DNA from: Planctomycetales bacterium ZRK34
GTDB taxonomy: Bacteria; Planctomycetota; Phycisphaerae; Phycisphaerales; Zrk34
DNA length: 64,000 bases
Direction of reading: 5' to 3'
Assembly: GCA_014873095.1 (NCBI GenBank)
Contig: CP050848.1
Coordinates: 2,849,850 to 2,913,849 of the forward strand
Shown here: positions 9,765 to 18,753 of the stretch, piece by piece
How positions within the stretch are numbered: position 1 is the stretch's first letter
How the letters are laid out: every line of letters begins with the position of its first letter
Notes under the pieces: model-generated
Databases searched by the model: none
What the model was told of the DNA's origin: nothing
What the model saw: only the letters and a program-made list of their open reading frames with translations
Made by a program: the position numbers and the translations under genes

Positions 9765-12521
9765 TCACTCAGCGCCGGCGAGAATCTGATCGGCGATCTC
9801 GCGAAGCTTGTCCTTGCCCATGAAATCAAACGGGGGCATCGGCGGCAGATTCGGGTTCTTCTTCTGCGGGTCCATGGCCTGCTGAACGATGCCTTCGGGA
9901 TTGTCCGCGTAGAGCTTGCGGAGTTCTGACAGCGGCGGGCCGATGATCTGCTGCGTCGGGTGGTGACAAGCTTTGCACGTGTCGACGGTCACCTGTTGGG
10001 GATCGCTCATCGCCACGACGAGATTGAACTTTTTGATCTTTTCGTAGCCGGGGAAGTCGGTGAACGGCTCGCCGAGGCGGTGAATCGTGCCGTAGAGATC
10101 GAACCCGTCGGCGCCGTTGAAGTTCAGGTGAAGCTGCTGGATGGGTTGAAGCTGCGGGATTTCGATGAACAGGCGCTTGCCGTCGTCGAGGCGCTGGATC
10201 GATCGGATTTCGACGGGGTCGTGGCCCGGTTGATCGGGCATGGTGGCGGAGTATTCCGCTGAGCCGTAGTTGGAGGCGTAGCGGTAGTTCCACTGTTGTG
10301 CGAACCAGCGTTTGGCGTCGGAGTAATCGGCGGAGCGCGGTGTGGCGAAGGTGAGCATGATGCCGTTGTTACGCGTCTGGTAGTCGATCGGGTAGGGGTA
10401 ATCGCCGCCGGTGTAGCGGACGCGCTGAAGCGAGCCGTCCTGCGTGCTGTAGCTGCCCCAGCCCTGGCAGCCGACGACGTAAAGCTGACCGTCATACGGG
10501 CTGAACCGGGCGCGGTGAGCGCCGCTGAGAAATTCACCCGGCAGGGGGATCGCCATCGCCTGCGACTGCTCGCCGACCACCTCACGCAGTACGAGAAAAT
10601 GCTTGGCCGCGCCGAACGACTGATGCAGCCACTGCCCGCGCACCGGGCCCCAGCGGTCCGAGTCGATGTAGGTCTGCCCGCCGCTGGAGTTGTCCTCGCC
10701 GCGCGGCAGATAAAGCATCGGCAGCTTGTAACCGGGCGGATCGCCCTTGGGCCCGCCATAGCCGAAGTACCCGCCCCAACTCGCATCGCACACGGCGCTG
10801 GCGGGGGTCCAGTTGCCTTCCTGCAGGCTCGTCAGCAACACGCTGCCGTCCGGTGAAATGCCGATGCCATCGGGGTTGCGAAAACCCGTAGCCACCACAT
10901 CCGCTTTGCGGCCGTCGGCCGAGATGCGACAGTAGCCCTGATTGCCCGACACGAAATACCATCGGCCCTGATCGTCGCGCTCCAGGCCGGTCACAAACTG
11001 GTGCCCGGCGGCCGAGGTCTTGTGCGCCATCGTGATGCATTCGTAGAAGTCCGCCTCATCGTCGCCGTCTGTGTCGTGCAGCGCCACGAGCTGATCGCGC
11101 CCGATGACATAGATCACCCCGTCGACGACCTTGAGCCCCAACGCGTGGTGAAGCCCCGCCGCGTAACGCTTCCACCGCAGCTTCGACAGATTCTGATCCG
11201 ACACGTCGACAACCCACACATCCCCGTGCAGCGTGCAGACCGCCAGGCGCGTCGGCGAGACGCAGTCGACCCCGCCGAGAAACATCAGCGCGTTCCACGG
11301 GTTGTCATACGGCAGCGTGAGCGTGTCGATCGCATAGGGCGAGCCTTCGCCCATCGTGCCGGTGGTGATCACCCGCTGTGGCCACTGCGGGCCGGTCGCT
11401 TTGCCGATCGCCGCGTCCAGCGTGTCGACGTCCCGCACCATGACTTTGCCATCATGCGCTTCGGCGAAGCGGAAGCGCCGCTTGCCGTTTTGTTCATACT
11501 CGAAGGCGACGCGATCGCCGCGGCGGTGCAGGCCGATGTATCGCGCGCCGTTCAGCGAATCGCCCGGCGCCTGAACTTCGACGACCGGTTGATCGCCCAT
11601 CATGGTGCCGTGCAACATGCCGACGCGCACATCCGACCACGACACCGGCTTGCCGCGCCAGCCGACTTCGAACTTCAGCGTATCGAGGTTGAACACCGCG
11701 TTCAGTTCATCGCTCAGTTGCACGGCATAAGCGCGGCCGATCTTCTTGCCGGCCCCGTGAAAGACCCCGCCGACCATCGAGCCGAAGTTCATCCGGCTGG
11801 GGCGGTTGTCCCGCCACGAGTCTTCATTCTGATTGCCCCAGTGGGTCACGCCGCCGTCGAGCCCCGGGTATTGAGGGATCAGCGGCAGCACCTGGTCGGT
11901 ATTCATCGGCCCGTAGCGCATCGCCTGCTTGGTGTAGAAGTCGTAGAAACGCTGGCGATTGACGTGGGCCTGCCAGTCGGGGTTTTGCTTCGGGTGCAGC
12001 GGGCGACGATTCAGCCAGGCCGGCACATGGTCCGTCGGCCCCAGCAGGCGAAACTCCGCCAGCACCGGCGGCCCGGAACACTCGACCACCACCACGCGAA
12101 ACAACCGCGCCTTGACCGGCTCAAAATTCACCCGCTTGTTTTTACCGATCGTCGTACCCGACGCCAGCGTCTGCCACTGATCGCCGACCTGCGCCTGAAT
12201 GACGAACTGCTCGGAGCGTTTGTGCTTGCCTTCGTCCAGCACGGCCGCGGCGACCGTCACCTCCGCGCCCAGGTCGATCTGCACCCACGCATCGGTTGAT
12301 TTTTCCGCGGCGGACCAGAGGGTGCCGAAGTTGCCATCGTTGAGGTTGGCGCGATTGAATTCGGGTTTGCCGATCCACTCGCTGCTGACGATGTTGGGCT
12401 GACCGGTCGACAGCACCGCAAGATCAGCGGCCGCGGACATCGATGCCAACGAACCGACCACCAGCACCAGGCACAAAACCCGAGTGGTCCATTCCCGCAA
12501 GAAACAACCGTTCATCACCAT
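9765..12521 (-). CDS. secreted discoidin / beta-propeller / cytochrome c protein
   Basis: A 918-residue exported protein of a planctomycete-typical design. A signal peptide (to about residue 32, ending SMSAAA) is followed by an F5/8 type C (discoidin)-like domain (about 35-155). A middle region with LDGGVTHWGNQNEDSWRDN resembles the DUF6797-type domain. Then comes a sorbosone-dehydrogenase-like propeller (VISPDGSVLL-like repeats, ISPDGSVLLTSLQEGNW). A C-terminal mono-heme cytochrome c has CKACH at about 847-851 and a likely Met ligand in PNLPPMPPF. It probably oxidises a carbohydrate-type substrate in the periplasm. It lies 53 bases downstream of the sulfatase on the same strand. Confidence 0.85.
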   Translation of the reverse strand: MVMNGCFLREWTTRVLCLVLVVGSLASMSAAADLAVLSTGQPNIVSSEWIGKPEFNRANLNDGNFGTLWSAAEKSTDAWVQIDLGAEVTVAAAVLDEGKHKRSEQFVIQAQVGDQWQTLASGTTIGKNKRVNFEPVKARLFRVVVVECSGPPVLAEFRLLGPTDHVPAWLNRRPLHPKQNPDWQAHVNRQRFYDFYTKQAMRYGPMNTDQVLPLIPQYPGLDGGVTHWGNQNEDSWRDNRPSRMNFGSMVGGVFHGAGKKIGRAYAVQLSDELNAVFNLDTLKFEVGWRGKPVSWSDVRVGMLHGTMMGDQPVVEVQAPGDSLNGARYIGLHRRGDRVAFEYEQNGKRRFRFAEAHDGKVMVRDVDTLDAAIGKATGPQWPQRVITTGTMGEGSPYAIDTLTLPYDNPWNALMFLGGVDCVSPTRLAVCTLHGDVWVVDVSDQNLSKLRWKRYAAGLHHALGLKVVDGVIYVIGRDQLVALHDTDGDDEADFYECITMAHKTSAAGHQFVTGLERDDQGRWYFVSGNQGYCRISADGRKADVVATGFRNPDGIGISPDGSVLLTSLQEGNWTPASAVCDASWGGYFGYGGPKGDPPGYKLPMLYLPRGEDNSSGGQTYIDSDRWGPVRGQWLHQSFGAAKHFLVLREVVGEQSQAMAIPLPGEFLSGAHRARFSPYDGQLYVVGCQGWGSYSTQDGSLQRVRYTGGDYPYPIDYQTRNNGIMLTFATPRSADYSDAKRWFAQQWNYRYASNYGSAEYSATMPDQPGHDPVEIRSIQRLDDGKRLFIEIPQLQPIQQLHLNFNGADGFDLYGTIHRLGEPFTDFPGYEKIKKFNLVVAMSDPQQVTVDTCKACHHPTQQIIGPPLSELRKLYADNPEGIVQQAMDPQKKNPNLPPMPPFDFMGKDKLREIADQILAGAE

Positions 12522-12574
12522 TGTGATTCCTTACAGGGGGATTCAGATGTCGTGATCGCGCCTAGTGTGGGCGA

Positions 12575-14047
12575 TCACCACTGCAGACGTTTGTCGTCCG
12601 GATCGAGCTTGCCGTGGGGGCGGATGCCGGGACCGGGTTTGCCGGCGTCGCCGAGGTCGGCCCGCATCTGATCGGCAAGTTTTTTCATGTGCTCGACGAC
12701 CTGCGGATGCTGGGCGGAGACATCGGTGGTCTCGTTGCGGTCGTTTTCCATGTCGAACAGGGCATAGCCGATCTCACCCTTGCCGGTCGGGCCGGGGTAG
12801 CCGTCTTTGCCGGCTTTTTCGGGCAGGTAGTGACGGTATTTGTGGGGCAGGTGGAGCTTCCACTTCTGGGTGCGGACCGCCTGAAGCTGCTGGCCGTAGT
12901 AGAGGAAATACGCTTCGTGCGGGCTCTTGTCGGATTCACCGGTGATCAGGGGCCAGATGTTCATCCCGTCGATCTTGTGGTCGGGCAGCTTGGCGCCGAT
13001 GAGGTGGGCGATCGTCGGGAGGATGTCGATGGTCATGGCGACGGTGTCGCAGGTGGTGTCGGCGGGGATGACGCCGGGCCACCACATGATGGTCGGATTA
13101 CGCGAGCCGCCTTCAAACATGGTGCCCTTGCCTTCGCGCAGGCCGCCGGTTTTGCCGGCATGGTTGCCGTAGTTTTTCCACGGGCCGTTGTCGGCGGTGA
13201 AGATCACGAGCGTGTTCTTGTCGAGATCGTTTTTCTTGAGCGTGTCGAGAATCTGACCGACGGACCAGTCGACTTCCATCACGACGTCGCCGTAGAGGCC
13301 CGCGCCGGATTTACCCTTGAATTTGTCGCTGACGAAGATCGGCACATGCATCATCGAATGCGGCACGTAAAGGAAGAAGGGGCGATTCTTGTTGCGGTTG
13401 ATGAAGTCGACGGCGTGCTCGGTGTACTGCGTGGTGAGCCGGGTCTGGTCTTCGGCGGTCACGTCGGGATCAACGACGTGATCATTTTCGATCATCGGCA
13501 GAGGCGGATAGAACTTGGCTTTACCCTTGCCGGGCGGGAAGCGTTTGTTGTCGTAGTCGAAAGGCCACATGTCATTGGAGTACGGCAGACCGTAGTACTC
13601 ATCGAAGCCGTGGTTGATCGGGAGGAACTTGGGATGGTGGCCGAGGTGCCACTTGCCGTAGACGGCGGTGGCGTAGTCTTTCTGCTTGCAGATTTCGGCG
13701 AAGGTGACTTCGTTGGGGTTGATGCCGTACTTGGCGGTGTGGTTGAGGGCGCCGCGGATGGACACACGATTGGAGTAGCACCCGGTGACCAGCGCCGCGC
13801 GGCTGGCCGAGCAAACGGCCTGTGCGACCTGGAAGTCGGTGAAGACGCGGCCCTGCTTGGCCATGCGATCGAGATTCGGCGTCGGATAATCTTTGCAACC
13901 GAAGGGGCCGATGTCGGCGTAGCCCATGTCATCGATGAAAATGACCACGATATTCGGTGTTTTCGAACGATCGGCGGCCATGACGGAGCCGACCAGGACA
14001 CTCAGGCTGAGCAAAAACAATACGACCAGAGACTTGCGAAGATGCAT
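12575..14047 (-). CDS. formylglycine-dependent sulfatase
   Basis: Exported sulfatase that cleaves sulfate esters, probably from polysaccharides. It has a signal peptide (to about residue 24, ending SVMAA). The metal-binding DD pair is in VIFIDDMGYADIG (residues 39-40). The sulfatase signature VCSASRAALVTG places the cysteine to be converted to formylglycine at residue 79; Ala replaces the more usual Pro in CxPxR, which maturation enzymes tolerate. VIFTADNGPW and the GKTGGLREGKGTMFEGG region are also present. The frame opens at 14071, but the ATG at 14047 has GAGGT 6 bases upstream and begins a proper signal peptide. The length is 490 residues. It pairs with the downstream cytochrome-c gene. 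Confidence 0.94.
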   Translation of the reverse strand: MHLRKSLVVLFLLSLSVLVGSVMAADRSKTPNIVVIFIDDMGYADIGPFGCKDYPTPNLDRMAKQGRVFTDFQVAQAVCSASRAALVTGCYSNRVSIRGALNHTAKYGINPNEVTFAEICKQKDYATAVYGKWHLGHHPKFLPINHGFDEYYGLPYSNDMWPFDYDNKRFPPGKGKAKFYPPLPMIENDHVVDPDVTAEDQTRLTTQYTEHAVDFINRNKNRPFFLYVPHSMMHVPIFVSDKFKGKSGAGLYGDVVMEVDWSVGQILDTLKKNDLDKNTLVIFTADNGPWKNYGNHAGKTGGLREGKGTMFEGGSRNPTIMWWPGVIPADTTCDTVAMTIDILPTIAHLIGAKLPDHKIDGMNIWPLITGESDKSPHEAYFLYYGQQLQAVRTQKWKLHLPHKYRHYLPEKAGKDGYPGPTGKGEIGYALFDMENDRNETTDVSAQHPQVVEHMKKLADQMRADLGDAGKPGPGIRPHGKLDPDDKRLQW

Positions 14048-14131
14048 GATGTACCTCAAACTAGGGGGCATTCACGGTAGCGGTACGGGGCTTAACGTAG
14101 GTTTTGGGTTCGTTTATGCGGTGTAACCCTG

Positions 14132-14161
14132 TTGGCGTGCTGGGGGCGCGTGGACTACACT
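14132..14161 (+). promoter_or_regulatory. possible promoter of the sdh operon
   Basis: TTGGCG (14132-14137), an 18-base spacer and TACACT (14156-14161), each a 4/6 consensus match. The leader to the anchor gene start is about 25 bases and contains a GGAG ribosome binding site. The call is tentative because both hexamers are imperfect. Confidence 0.35.
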
Positions 14162-14192
14162 AGGCTCTTTCCAACCCAGCGGAGCGTCTGTC

Positions 14193-15047
14193 ATGACTCG
14201 CACACCCATTCAGTTACCTCAGCAGCGCCAGTTTGGCGAAACCTCGCGTCTCGGCGCGTGGTGGCTTCAGCCGCTGCTGGTCTTTCTTGGCCTCGGCGCC
14301 TTCATTGTCTACTCGACGTGGGCGGCGTTTCAGGGAGCATACTACGCTTCGGGGCCGTATCTGTCACCGATGTATTCCCCGCTGATCTGGGAGGGGGCCG
14401 GCCAGGCGACTTCGGGACACAACTGGCTTGGGCACTGGCCGGACTGGCTGCCCGCGGCAGTTGTCGGGCTGCCGATCACGCCGGCGTTTTTGATACTCTG
14501 GGCGCCGGGTGGCTTCCGCTTCACCTGCTACTACTATCGCGGGGCTTACTACAAGGCTTTCTGGGCCGACCCGATCAGCTGCGCCGTCGGCGAACCGCGC
14601 AAGAGCTACTGGGGCGAGCGCAAGTTCCCGTTGATCCTGCAGAACATCCACCGCTACTTCTTCTATGTTGCGGCACTGTTCATCGTGATCCTGACCTACG
14701 ACGCGCTGGTGGCGATGTGGTTTCCGCCCGAAGGCATGACCTACGCCCAGGCCCACGAGGCGCACGCCCTCGAATTCGGCTTCGGCATCGGCACACTGGT
14801 GTTGATCGTCAACCCGGTCCTGCTGGGTCTGTACACGTTCGGTTGCCACTCCTTCCGCCACATCATCGGCGGCCACAAGGACTGCGTGACCAAGGCCCCG
14901 GCCGGCAAAAAAGCCTATGAGTGCGTTTCGTGCCTGAATAAACGCCACATGCTCTACGCCTGGATGAGCCTGTTTTGGGTCGGTTTCACCGACTTTTACG
15001 TTCGCATGTGCGCGATGGGCTACTGGACGGACCTGCGAATTTTCTAA
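14193..15047 (+). CDS. sdhC: succinate dehydrogenase membrane anchor, Sdh1-like
   Basis: A 284-residue membrane subunit directly upstream of sdhA and sdhB. It has five or so hydrophobic helices. It is not a classical SdhC/SdhD pair: a single longer anchor is present with many conserved-looking Cys and His residues (Cys112 in TCYYYRGAYYKAFW, Cys130, His153, Cys218-His219, His223, His228, Cys231, Cys244, Cys247, His252). This matches the single-anchor type known from mycobacterial Sdh1, for which a membrane Rieske-type cluster has been described. I infer that it passes electrons to quinone and may carry an extra cofactor. A GGAG lies 8 bases before the start. Confidence 0.85.
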   Translation: MTRTPIQLPQQRQFGETSRLGAWWLQPLLVFLGLGAFIVYSTWAAFQGAYYASGPYLSPMYSPLIWEGAGQATSGHNWLGHWPDWLPAAVVGLPITPAFLILWAPGGFRFTCYYYRGAYYKAFWADPISCAVGEPRKSYWGERKFPLILQNIHRYFFYVAALFIVILTYDALVAMWFPPEGMTYAQAHEAHALEFGFGIGTLVLIVNPVLLGLYTFGCHSFRHIIGGHKDCVTKAPAGKKAYECVSCLNKRHMLYAWMSLFWVGFTDFYVRMCAMGYWTDLRIF

Positions 15048-15097
15048 TAGCCGCGATGCAACGCATCGTGGTCCGCGAATCGTTGATTCGCGGCTAT
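15047..15097. repeat. double-hairpin palindromic repeat, copy C
   Basis: Outer ATAGC/GCTAT stem, first hairpin CGATGC-AAC-GCATCG (15054-15068) and second hairpin CGCGAATC-GTT-GATTCGCG (15074-15092). It fills the gap between the sdh anchor gene (its stop codon overlaps the left edge) and sdhA. The loop triplets AAC and GTT are the same as in the copy at 53441. Confidence 0.75.
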
Positions 15098-15113
15098 TTC
15101 AGCGAGAACTTTG

Positions 15114-16931
15114 ATGTCTGACTATCAAACCCACGAATACGACGTGATCGTCATCGGCGCCGGCGGGGCTGGACTCCGTGCCGCCATCGAAGCCTCCGCG
15201 GCGGGCGTTCGCGTCGGACTGATCTGCAAGTCGCTGCTGGGCAAGGCCCACACCGTCATGGCCGAGGGCGGCATGGCCGCATCGCTGGCCAACGTCGACA
15301 ACCGTGACAACTGGCAGGTCCACTTCGCCGACACGATGCGCGGCGGTCAGTACCTCAACAACTGGCGCATGGCCGAGCTGCACGCCCAGGAAGCCCCCGA
15401 CCGCGTGCGCGAGCTCGAGGCCTGGGGCGCCGTGTTCGACCGCACCAAGCAGGGCAGAATCCTCCAGCGCAACTTCGGCGGCCACGCCTACCCGCGTCTC
15501 GCCCACGTCGGCGACCGCACCGGCCTGGAAATGATCCGCACGCTGCAGGACCACGGCATCCACCAGGGCATCAACGTCCACATGGAAGTCACGGTCATCG
15601 AACTGCTCAAAGACGGCGACCGCGTCTGCGGCGCCTTCGCCTACGAGCGTGAGCACGGCCGGTTCCACGTGTTCAAGGCCGGCGCGATCGTCATGGCCAC
15701 CGGCGGCATCGGCCGCGCGTTCAAGATCACGTCCAACTCGTGGGAATACACCGGCGACGGCCACGCCCTGGCCTACCACGCCGGCGCCGAGCTGATGGAT
15801 ATGGAATTCATCCAGTTCCATCCCACCGGCATGGTCTGGCCCCCGAGCGTCAAGGGCATCCTCGTGACCGAAGGCGTCCGCGGCGAAGGCGGTATCCTCA
15901 CCAACTCCGAAGGCAAGCGGTTCATGTTTGAGGAGATTCCGCCGCTTTATCAAGGGTCGTGCGCTGAAGACCCCGAAGAGGGTTGGCGCTACGTGACTGG
16001 CGACAAGGAAGCCCGCAGGCCTCCGGAACTGCTCACCCGCGACCACGTCGCCCGCAAGATCGTCAAGGAAGTCAAGGCCGGCCGCGGCTCACCGCACGGC
16101 GGCGTCTTCCTGAACATCGCCTGGATCAGCGAGAAGCTCGGCGCCAAGAGCGAAGAGCACATCAAGAAGAAGCTGCCGTCGATGTATCATCAGTTCAAGG
16201 AGCTGGCCGGCGTCGACATCACCAAGCAGCCGATGGAAGTCGGACCCACGACCCACTACGTCATGGGCGGCATCCGCGTCGACGGCGATTCGCAGATGTC
16301 GACCGTGCCCGGTCTGTTCGCCGCCGGCGAATGTGCCGCGGGTCTGCACGGGGCCAACCGTCTGGGCGGCAACTCGCTCAGCGACCTGGTCGTCTTCGGC
16401 AAGCGCGCCGGTGAGTACGCCGCCAAGTGGGCCAAGGACAATCCCGCCGGCTCGATCAACAACGATCAGGTCGAAGCCGTCGCCAAGTGGGCGCTGGCTC
16501 CGTTTGATCGTGGCGAGTCCGGTGAGAATCCGTTCAAGATTCAGTCCGACCTGCAGAACATGATGCAGGACAAGGTCGGCATCGTCCGCGAAGACAAAGA
16601 ACTCGGCGAAGCTGTCGAAGGCCTCGGCGAATTCTGGAAGCGGGCGGAAAAGGCCGGCTCCGATGTCAACCGCGATTACAACCCCGGCTGGCACACCGCC
16701 ATGGACCTGAAAAACCTGCTGACCGTGTCCGAAGCCTCGGCCCGCTCGGCGCACATCCGCACCGAGTCGCGCGGCGCTCACACCCGCCTGGACTTCCCCG
16801 ACAAGTCCGACGAGCAGGCCAAGGTCAACACGATCATCCGCAAGGCGCCCGACGGCTCGATGCAGGTCGAGCAGGTCAACCGCGCCGCTATCCGTGAAGA
16901 CCTGCAGAAAATCATTGACGAAAACAAGTAA
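15114..16931 (+). CDS. sdhA: succinate dehydrogenase flavoprotein subunit
   Basis: Oxidises succinate to fumarate in the TCA cycle. The FAD-binding GAGGAG motif is near residues 15-20. The histidine expected to bind FAD covalently is in KAHTVMAEGG. GGHAYPRLAHVGDRTG, FHPTGM, EGVRGEGGILTNSEGKRFM, THYVMGGI and AGECAAGLHGANRLGGNSL are further family hallmarks. At 605 residues it is normal length. A TTG at 15111 is in frame, but the ATG at 15114 is the natural start. It is co-transcribed with the anchor gene (a palindromic repeat fills the gap) and with sdhB 18 bases downstream. Confidence 0.97.
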   Translation: MSDYQTHEYDVIVIGAGGAGLRAAIEASAAGVRVGLICKSLLGKAHTVMAEGGMAASLANVDNRDNWQVHFADTMRGGQYLNNWRMAELHAQEAPDRVRELEAWGAVFDRTKQGRILQRNFGGHAYPRLAHVGDRTGLEMIRTLQDHGIHQGINVHMEVTVIELLKDGDRVCGAFAYEREHGRFHVFKAGAIVMATGGIGRAFKITSNSWEYTGDGHALAYHAGAELMDMEFIQFHPTGMVWPPSVKGILVTEGVRGEGGILTNSEGKRFMFEEIPPLYQGSCAEDPEEGWRYVTGDKEARRPPELLTRDHVARKIVKEVKAGRGSPHGGVFLNIAWISEKLGAKSEEHIKKKLPSMYHQFKELAGVDITKQPMEVGPTTHYVMGGIRVDGDSQMSTVPGLFAAGECAAGLHGANRLGGNSLSDLVVFGKRAGEYAAKWAKDNPAGSINNDQVEAVAKWALAPFDRGESGENPFKIQSDLQNMMQDKVGIVREDKELGEAVEGLGEFWKRAEKAGSDVNRDYNPGWHTAMDLKNLLTVSEASARSAHIRTESRGAHTRLDFPDKSDEQAKVNTIIRKAPDGSMQVEQVNRAAIREDLQKIIDENK

Positions 16932-16949
16932 ACCCACGGGATCATCAAC

Positions 16950-17696
16950 ATGGCCCAGCGTGAATTCAGAATCCAGCGAGGCTCCGGCGACGACGCTCAC
17001 CTCGAAACCTACACCACCGACGTCGGCGAAGGCATGGTCGTCCTCGACGCCGTGCACCAGATTCAGGCCGAGTCCGCCCCGGACCTCGCCTGCCGGTGGA
17101 ACTGCAAGGCCGGCAAGTGCGGCTCGTGTTCCGCCGAGGTCAACGGCATGCCCAAGCTCATGTGCATGACCCGCCTGGAAGATCTGCCCGAAGATCAGCC
17201 GGTGACCATCGAGCCGATCCGCGCCTTCCCGCTGATGCGCGACCTGGTCACCGACGTCTCTTGGAACTTCCGCGTCAAGGAAAAGATCAAGCCCTTCGCC
17301 CCGCGCAAGCCCGACAACGAAGACGGCTCGTGGAACATGCAGCAGGACGATGTCGAGCGCGTGCAGGAGTTCCGCAAGTGCATCGAGTGTTTCCTCTGCC
17401 AGGACGTCTGCCACGTGCTGCGTGACCACCACCTGCACGATGAGTTCTACGGCCCGCGCTTCTACGTCTACTCCGCCGCCCTCGAGATGCATCCGCTGGA
17501 CACCGAAAATCGCCTCGAGCAGCTCAAGGACGACGGCAACATCGGCTACTGCAACATCACCAAGTGCTGCACCAAGGTCTGCCCCGAGCACATCACCATC
17601 ACCGACAACGCGATCATCCCCCTCAAGGAACGCATCGTCGACGAGTACTACGACCCGATCACGAAACTCTTCAAGATGTTCAAACCGAAAAAGTGA
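16950..17696 (+). CDS. sdhB: succinate dehydrogenase iron-sulfur subunit
   Basis: Carries electrons from the flavoprotein to the membrane anchor. The [2Fe-2S] ligands are in CRWNCKAGKCGSC and the distal MC. The ferredoxin-like half has CIECFLCQDVCHVLRDH and CNITKCCTKVCPEH for the [4Fe-4S] and [3Fe-4S] clusters. At 248 residues it is normal length. The first cluster motif departs slightly from the usual CR.GICGSC form: it reads CKAGKCGSC. This form is seen in the single-anchor Sdh1-like enzymes. Confidence 0.95.
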   Translation: MAQREFRIQRGSGDDAHLETYTTDVGEGMVVLDAVHQIQAESAPDLACRWNCKAGKCGSCSAEVNGMPKLMCMTRLEDLPEDQPVTIEPIRAFPLMRDLVTDVSWNFRVKEKIKPFAPRKPDNEDGSWNMQQDDVERVQEFRKCIECFLCQDVCHVLRDHHLHDEFYGPRFYVYSAALEMHPLDTENRLEQLKDDGNIGYCNITKCCTKVCPEHITITDNAIIPLKERIVDEYYDPITKLFKMFKPKK

Positions 17697-17749
17697 TGTC
17701 TCAAGCCGAGGGCTGAGCGGTTCGCCGCGAAGCCCCGGATGGTTTCGTG

Positions 17750-17755
17750 TACAAT
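17750..17755 (+). promoter_or_regulatory. -10 element (TACAAT) of a possibly leaderless transcript
   Basis: TACAAT ends 7 bases before the methyltransferase ATG at 17763. A start site 6-7 bases downstream would put the ATG at or near the 5' end of the mRNA. No Shine-Dalgarno sequence lies between. No good -35 box is visible. Confidence 0.35.
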
Positions 17756-17762
17756 CCCGCGA

Positions 17763-18737
17763 ATGTCCACCGATTCGATCCCTCAAAACACGATCGCCGT
17801 CGGCGATTGCATCAAGACGATGCGCGCCTGGCCCGCCGGTTCGATCGACCTGATCTTCGCCGATCCGCCGTATAACATCGGCTACAAGTACGATCGCTAC
17901 GAAGACAAGCGCGACGACCAGGACTACATCGACTGGACCATGCGGTGGATCGACGCGTGTGTCGATCTGCTGAAGCCCACGGGTTCGATGTACGTGTTGA
18001 TCGGCGATGAGTATGCCGCCGAAACGCGCATGCGCCTCAAAGAGCTGGAGCGCGATCACAAGATCGTCTTCCGCAACTGGATCATCTGGCATTACACGTT
18101 CGGTCAGAACTGCAAGGTGAAGTTCAACCGGTCGCATGCGCATCTGTTCTACTGCGTGGGGACGGCCGCCTTCGACAAGTGGAAGGTGAACAAACCGCCG
18201 TTCACGTTCAACCGCCAGGCGATCGCCGTGCCCAGCGCCCGCCAGACGACCTACGCCGACGCCCGCGCCAACCCCAAAGGCAAGCTGCCTGACGACACGT
18301 GGTACCTCCGCCCGCAGGATGTCGAGAAGGAAGGCCTGGAGCGCTACTTCAACGCGCAAGAAGACACGTGGTACCTGTCGCGCCTCTGCGGAACCTTCAA
18401 GGAGCGCGTCGGCTGGCATCCCTGCCAACTCCCCGAGTCGCTGCTGGAGCGCATCATTCGTTTGAGTTCCAGCGAAGGCGATCTGGTGTTCGACCCGTTC
18501 ACCGGTAGCGGGACCACGCTTGCCGTCGCGGCGCGGCTTGGGCGCAACTGGCTCGGGTGTGAGCTATCGAAAGACTATGCCGCCAAGGCGACCGAGCGCA
18601 TCGAGCACGTCGCCCAAACCGGTCAGGCCATGCAGACCACGCTCGCGGACAAGGGCATCGTCAAGGGCAAGCCGAAGAAGAAAGCCGAGCCGCACCGCAG
18701 TCCCAACCTGCGCGGCAAGCGTCGTCGGGCCAAATAA
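17763..18737 (+). CDS. site-specific DNA methyltransferase (N6-adenine or N4-cytosine, beta class)
   Basis: Transfers methyl groups to exocyclic amino groups of DNA bases. The catalytic motif IV DPPYNIGYKYDR lies near residues 38-50. The AdoMet motif I FDPFTGSGTTLAVA lies near the C-terminus, so the order is that of the beta group. A basic tail (KGKPKKKAEPHR...KRRRAK) follows. The protein is 324 residues. The frame opens at 17739, but the ATG at 17763 is favoured because the -10 element lies between. No restriction gene is adjacent, so it is probably an orphan methyltransferase. The nearest restriction system in the window is 32 kb away and has its own C5 methyltransferase. Confidence 0.9.
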   Translation: MSTDSIPQNTIAVGDCIKTMRAWPAGSIDLIFADPPYNIGYKYDRYEDKRDDQDYIDWTMRWIDACVDLLKPTGSMYVLIGDEYAAETRMRLKELERDHKIVFRNWIIWHYTFGQNCKVKFNRSHAHLFYCVGTAAFDKWKVNKPPFTFNRQAIAVPSARQTTYADARANPKGKLPDDTWYLRPQDVEKEGLERYFNAQEDTWYLSRLCGTFKERVGWHPCQLPESLLERIIRLSSSEGDLVFDPFTGSGTTLAVAARLGRNWLGCELSKDYAAKATERIEHVAQTGQAMQTTLADKGIVKGKPKKKAEPHRSPNLRGKRRRAK

Positions 18738-18753
18738 GAACAGTTGACGGTGT

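Noticed and set aside
12614..14080. 488-codon plus-strand ORF opposite the sulfatase
   Set aside because: Shadow of a clear sulfatase with active-site motifs on the other strand.
16089..18428. 779-codon minus-strand ORF across sdhA, sdhB and the methyltransferase
   Set aside because: It runs opposite three well-supported genes and has a Val/Gly/Asp-rich shadow composition.
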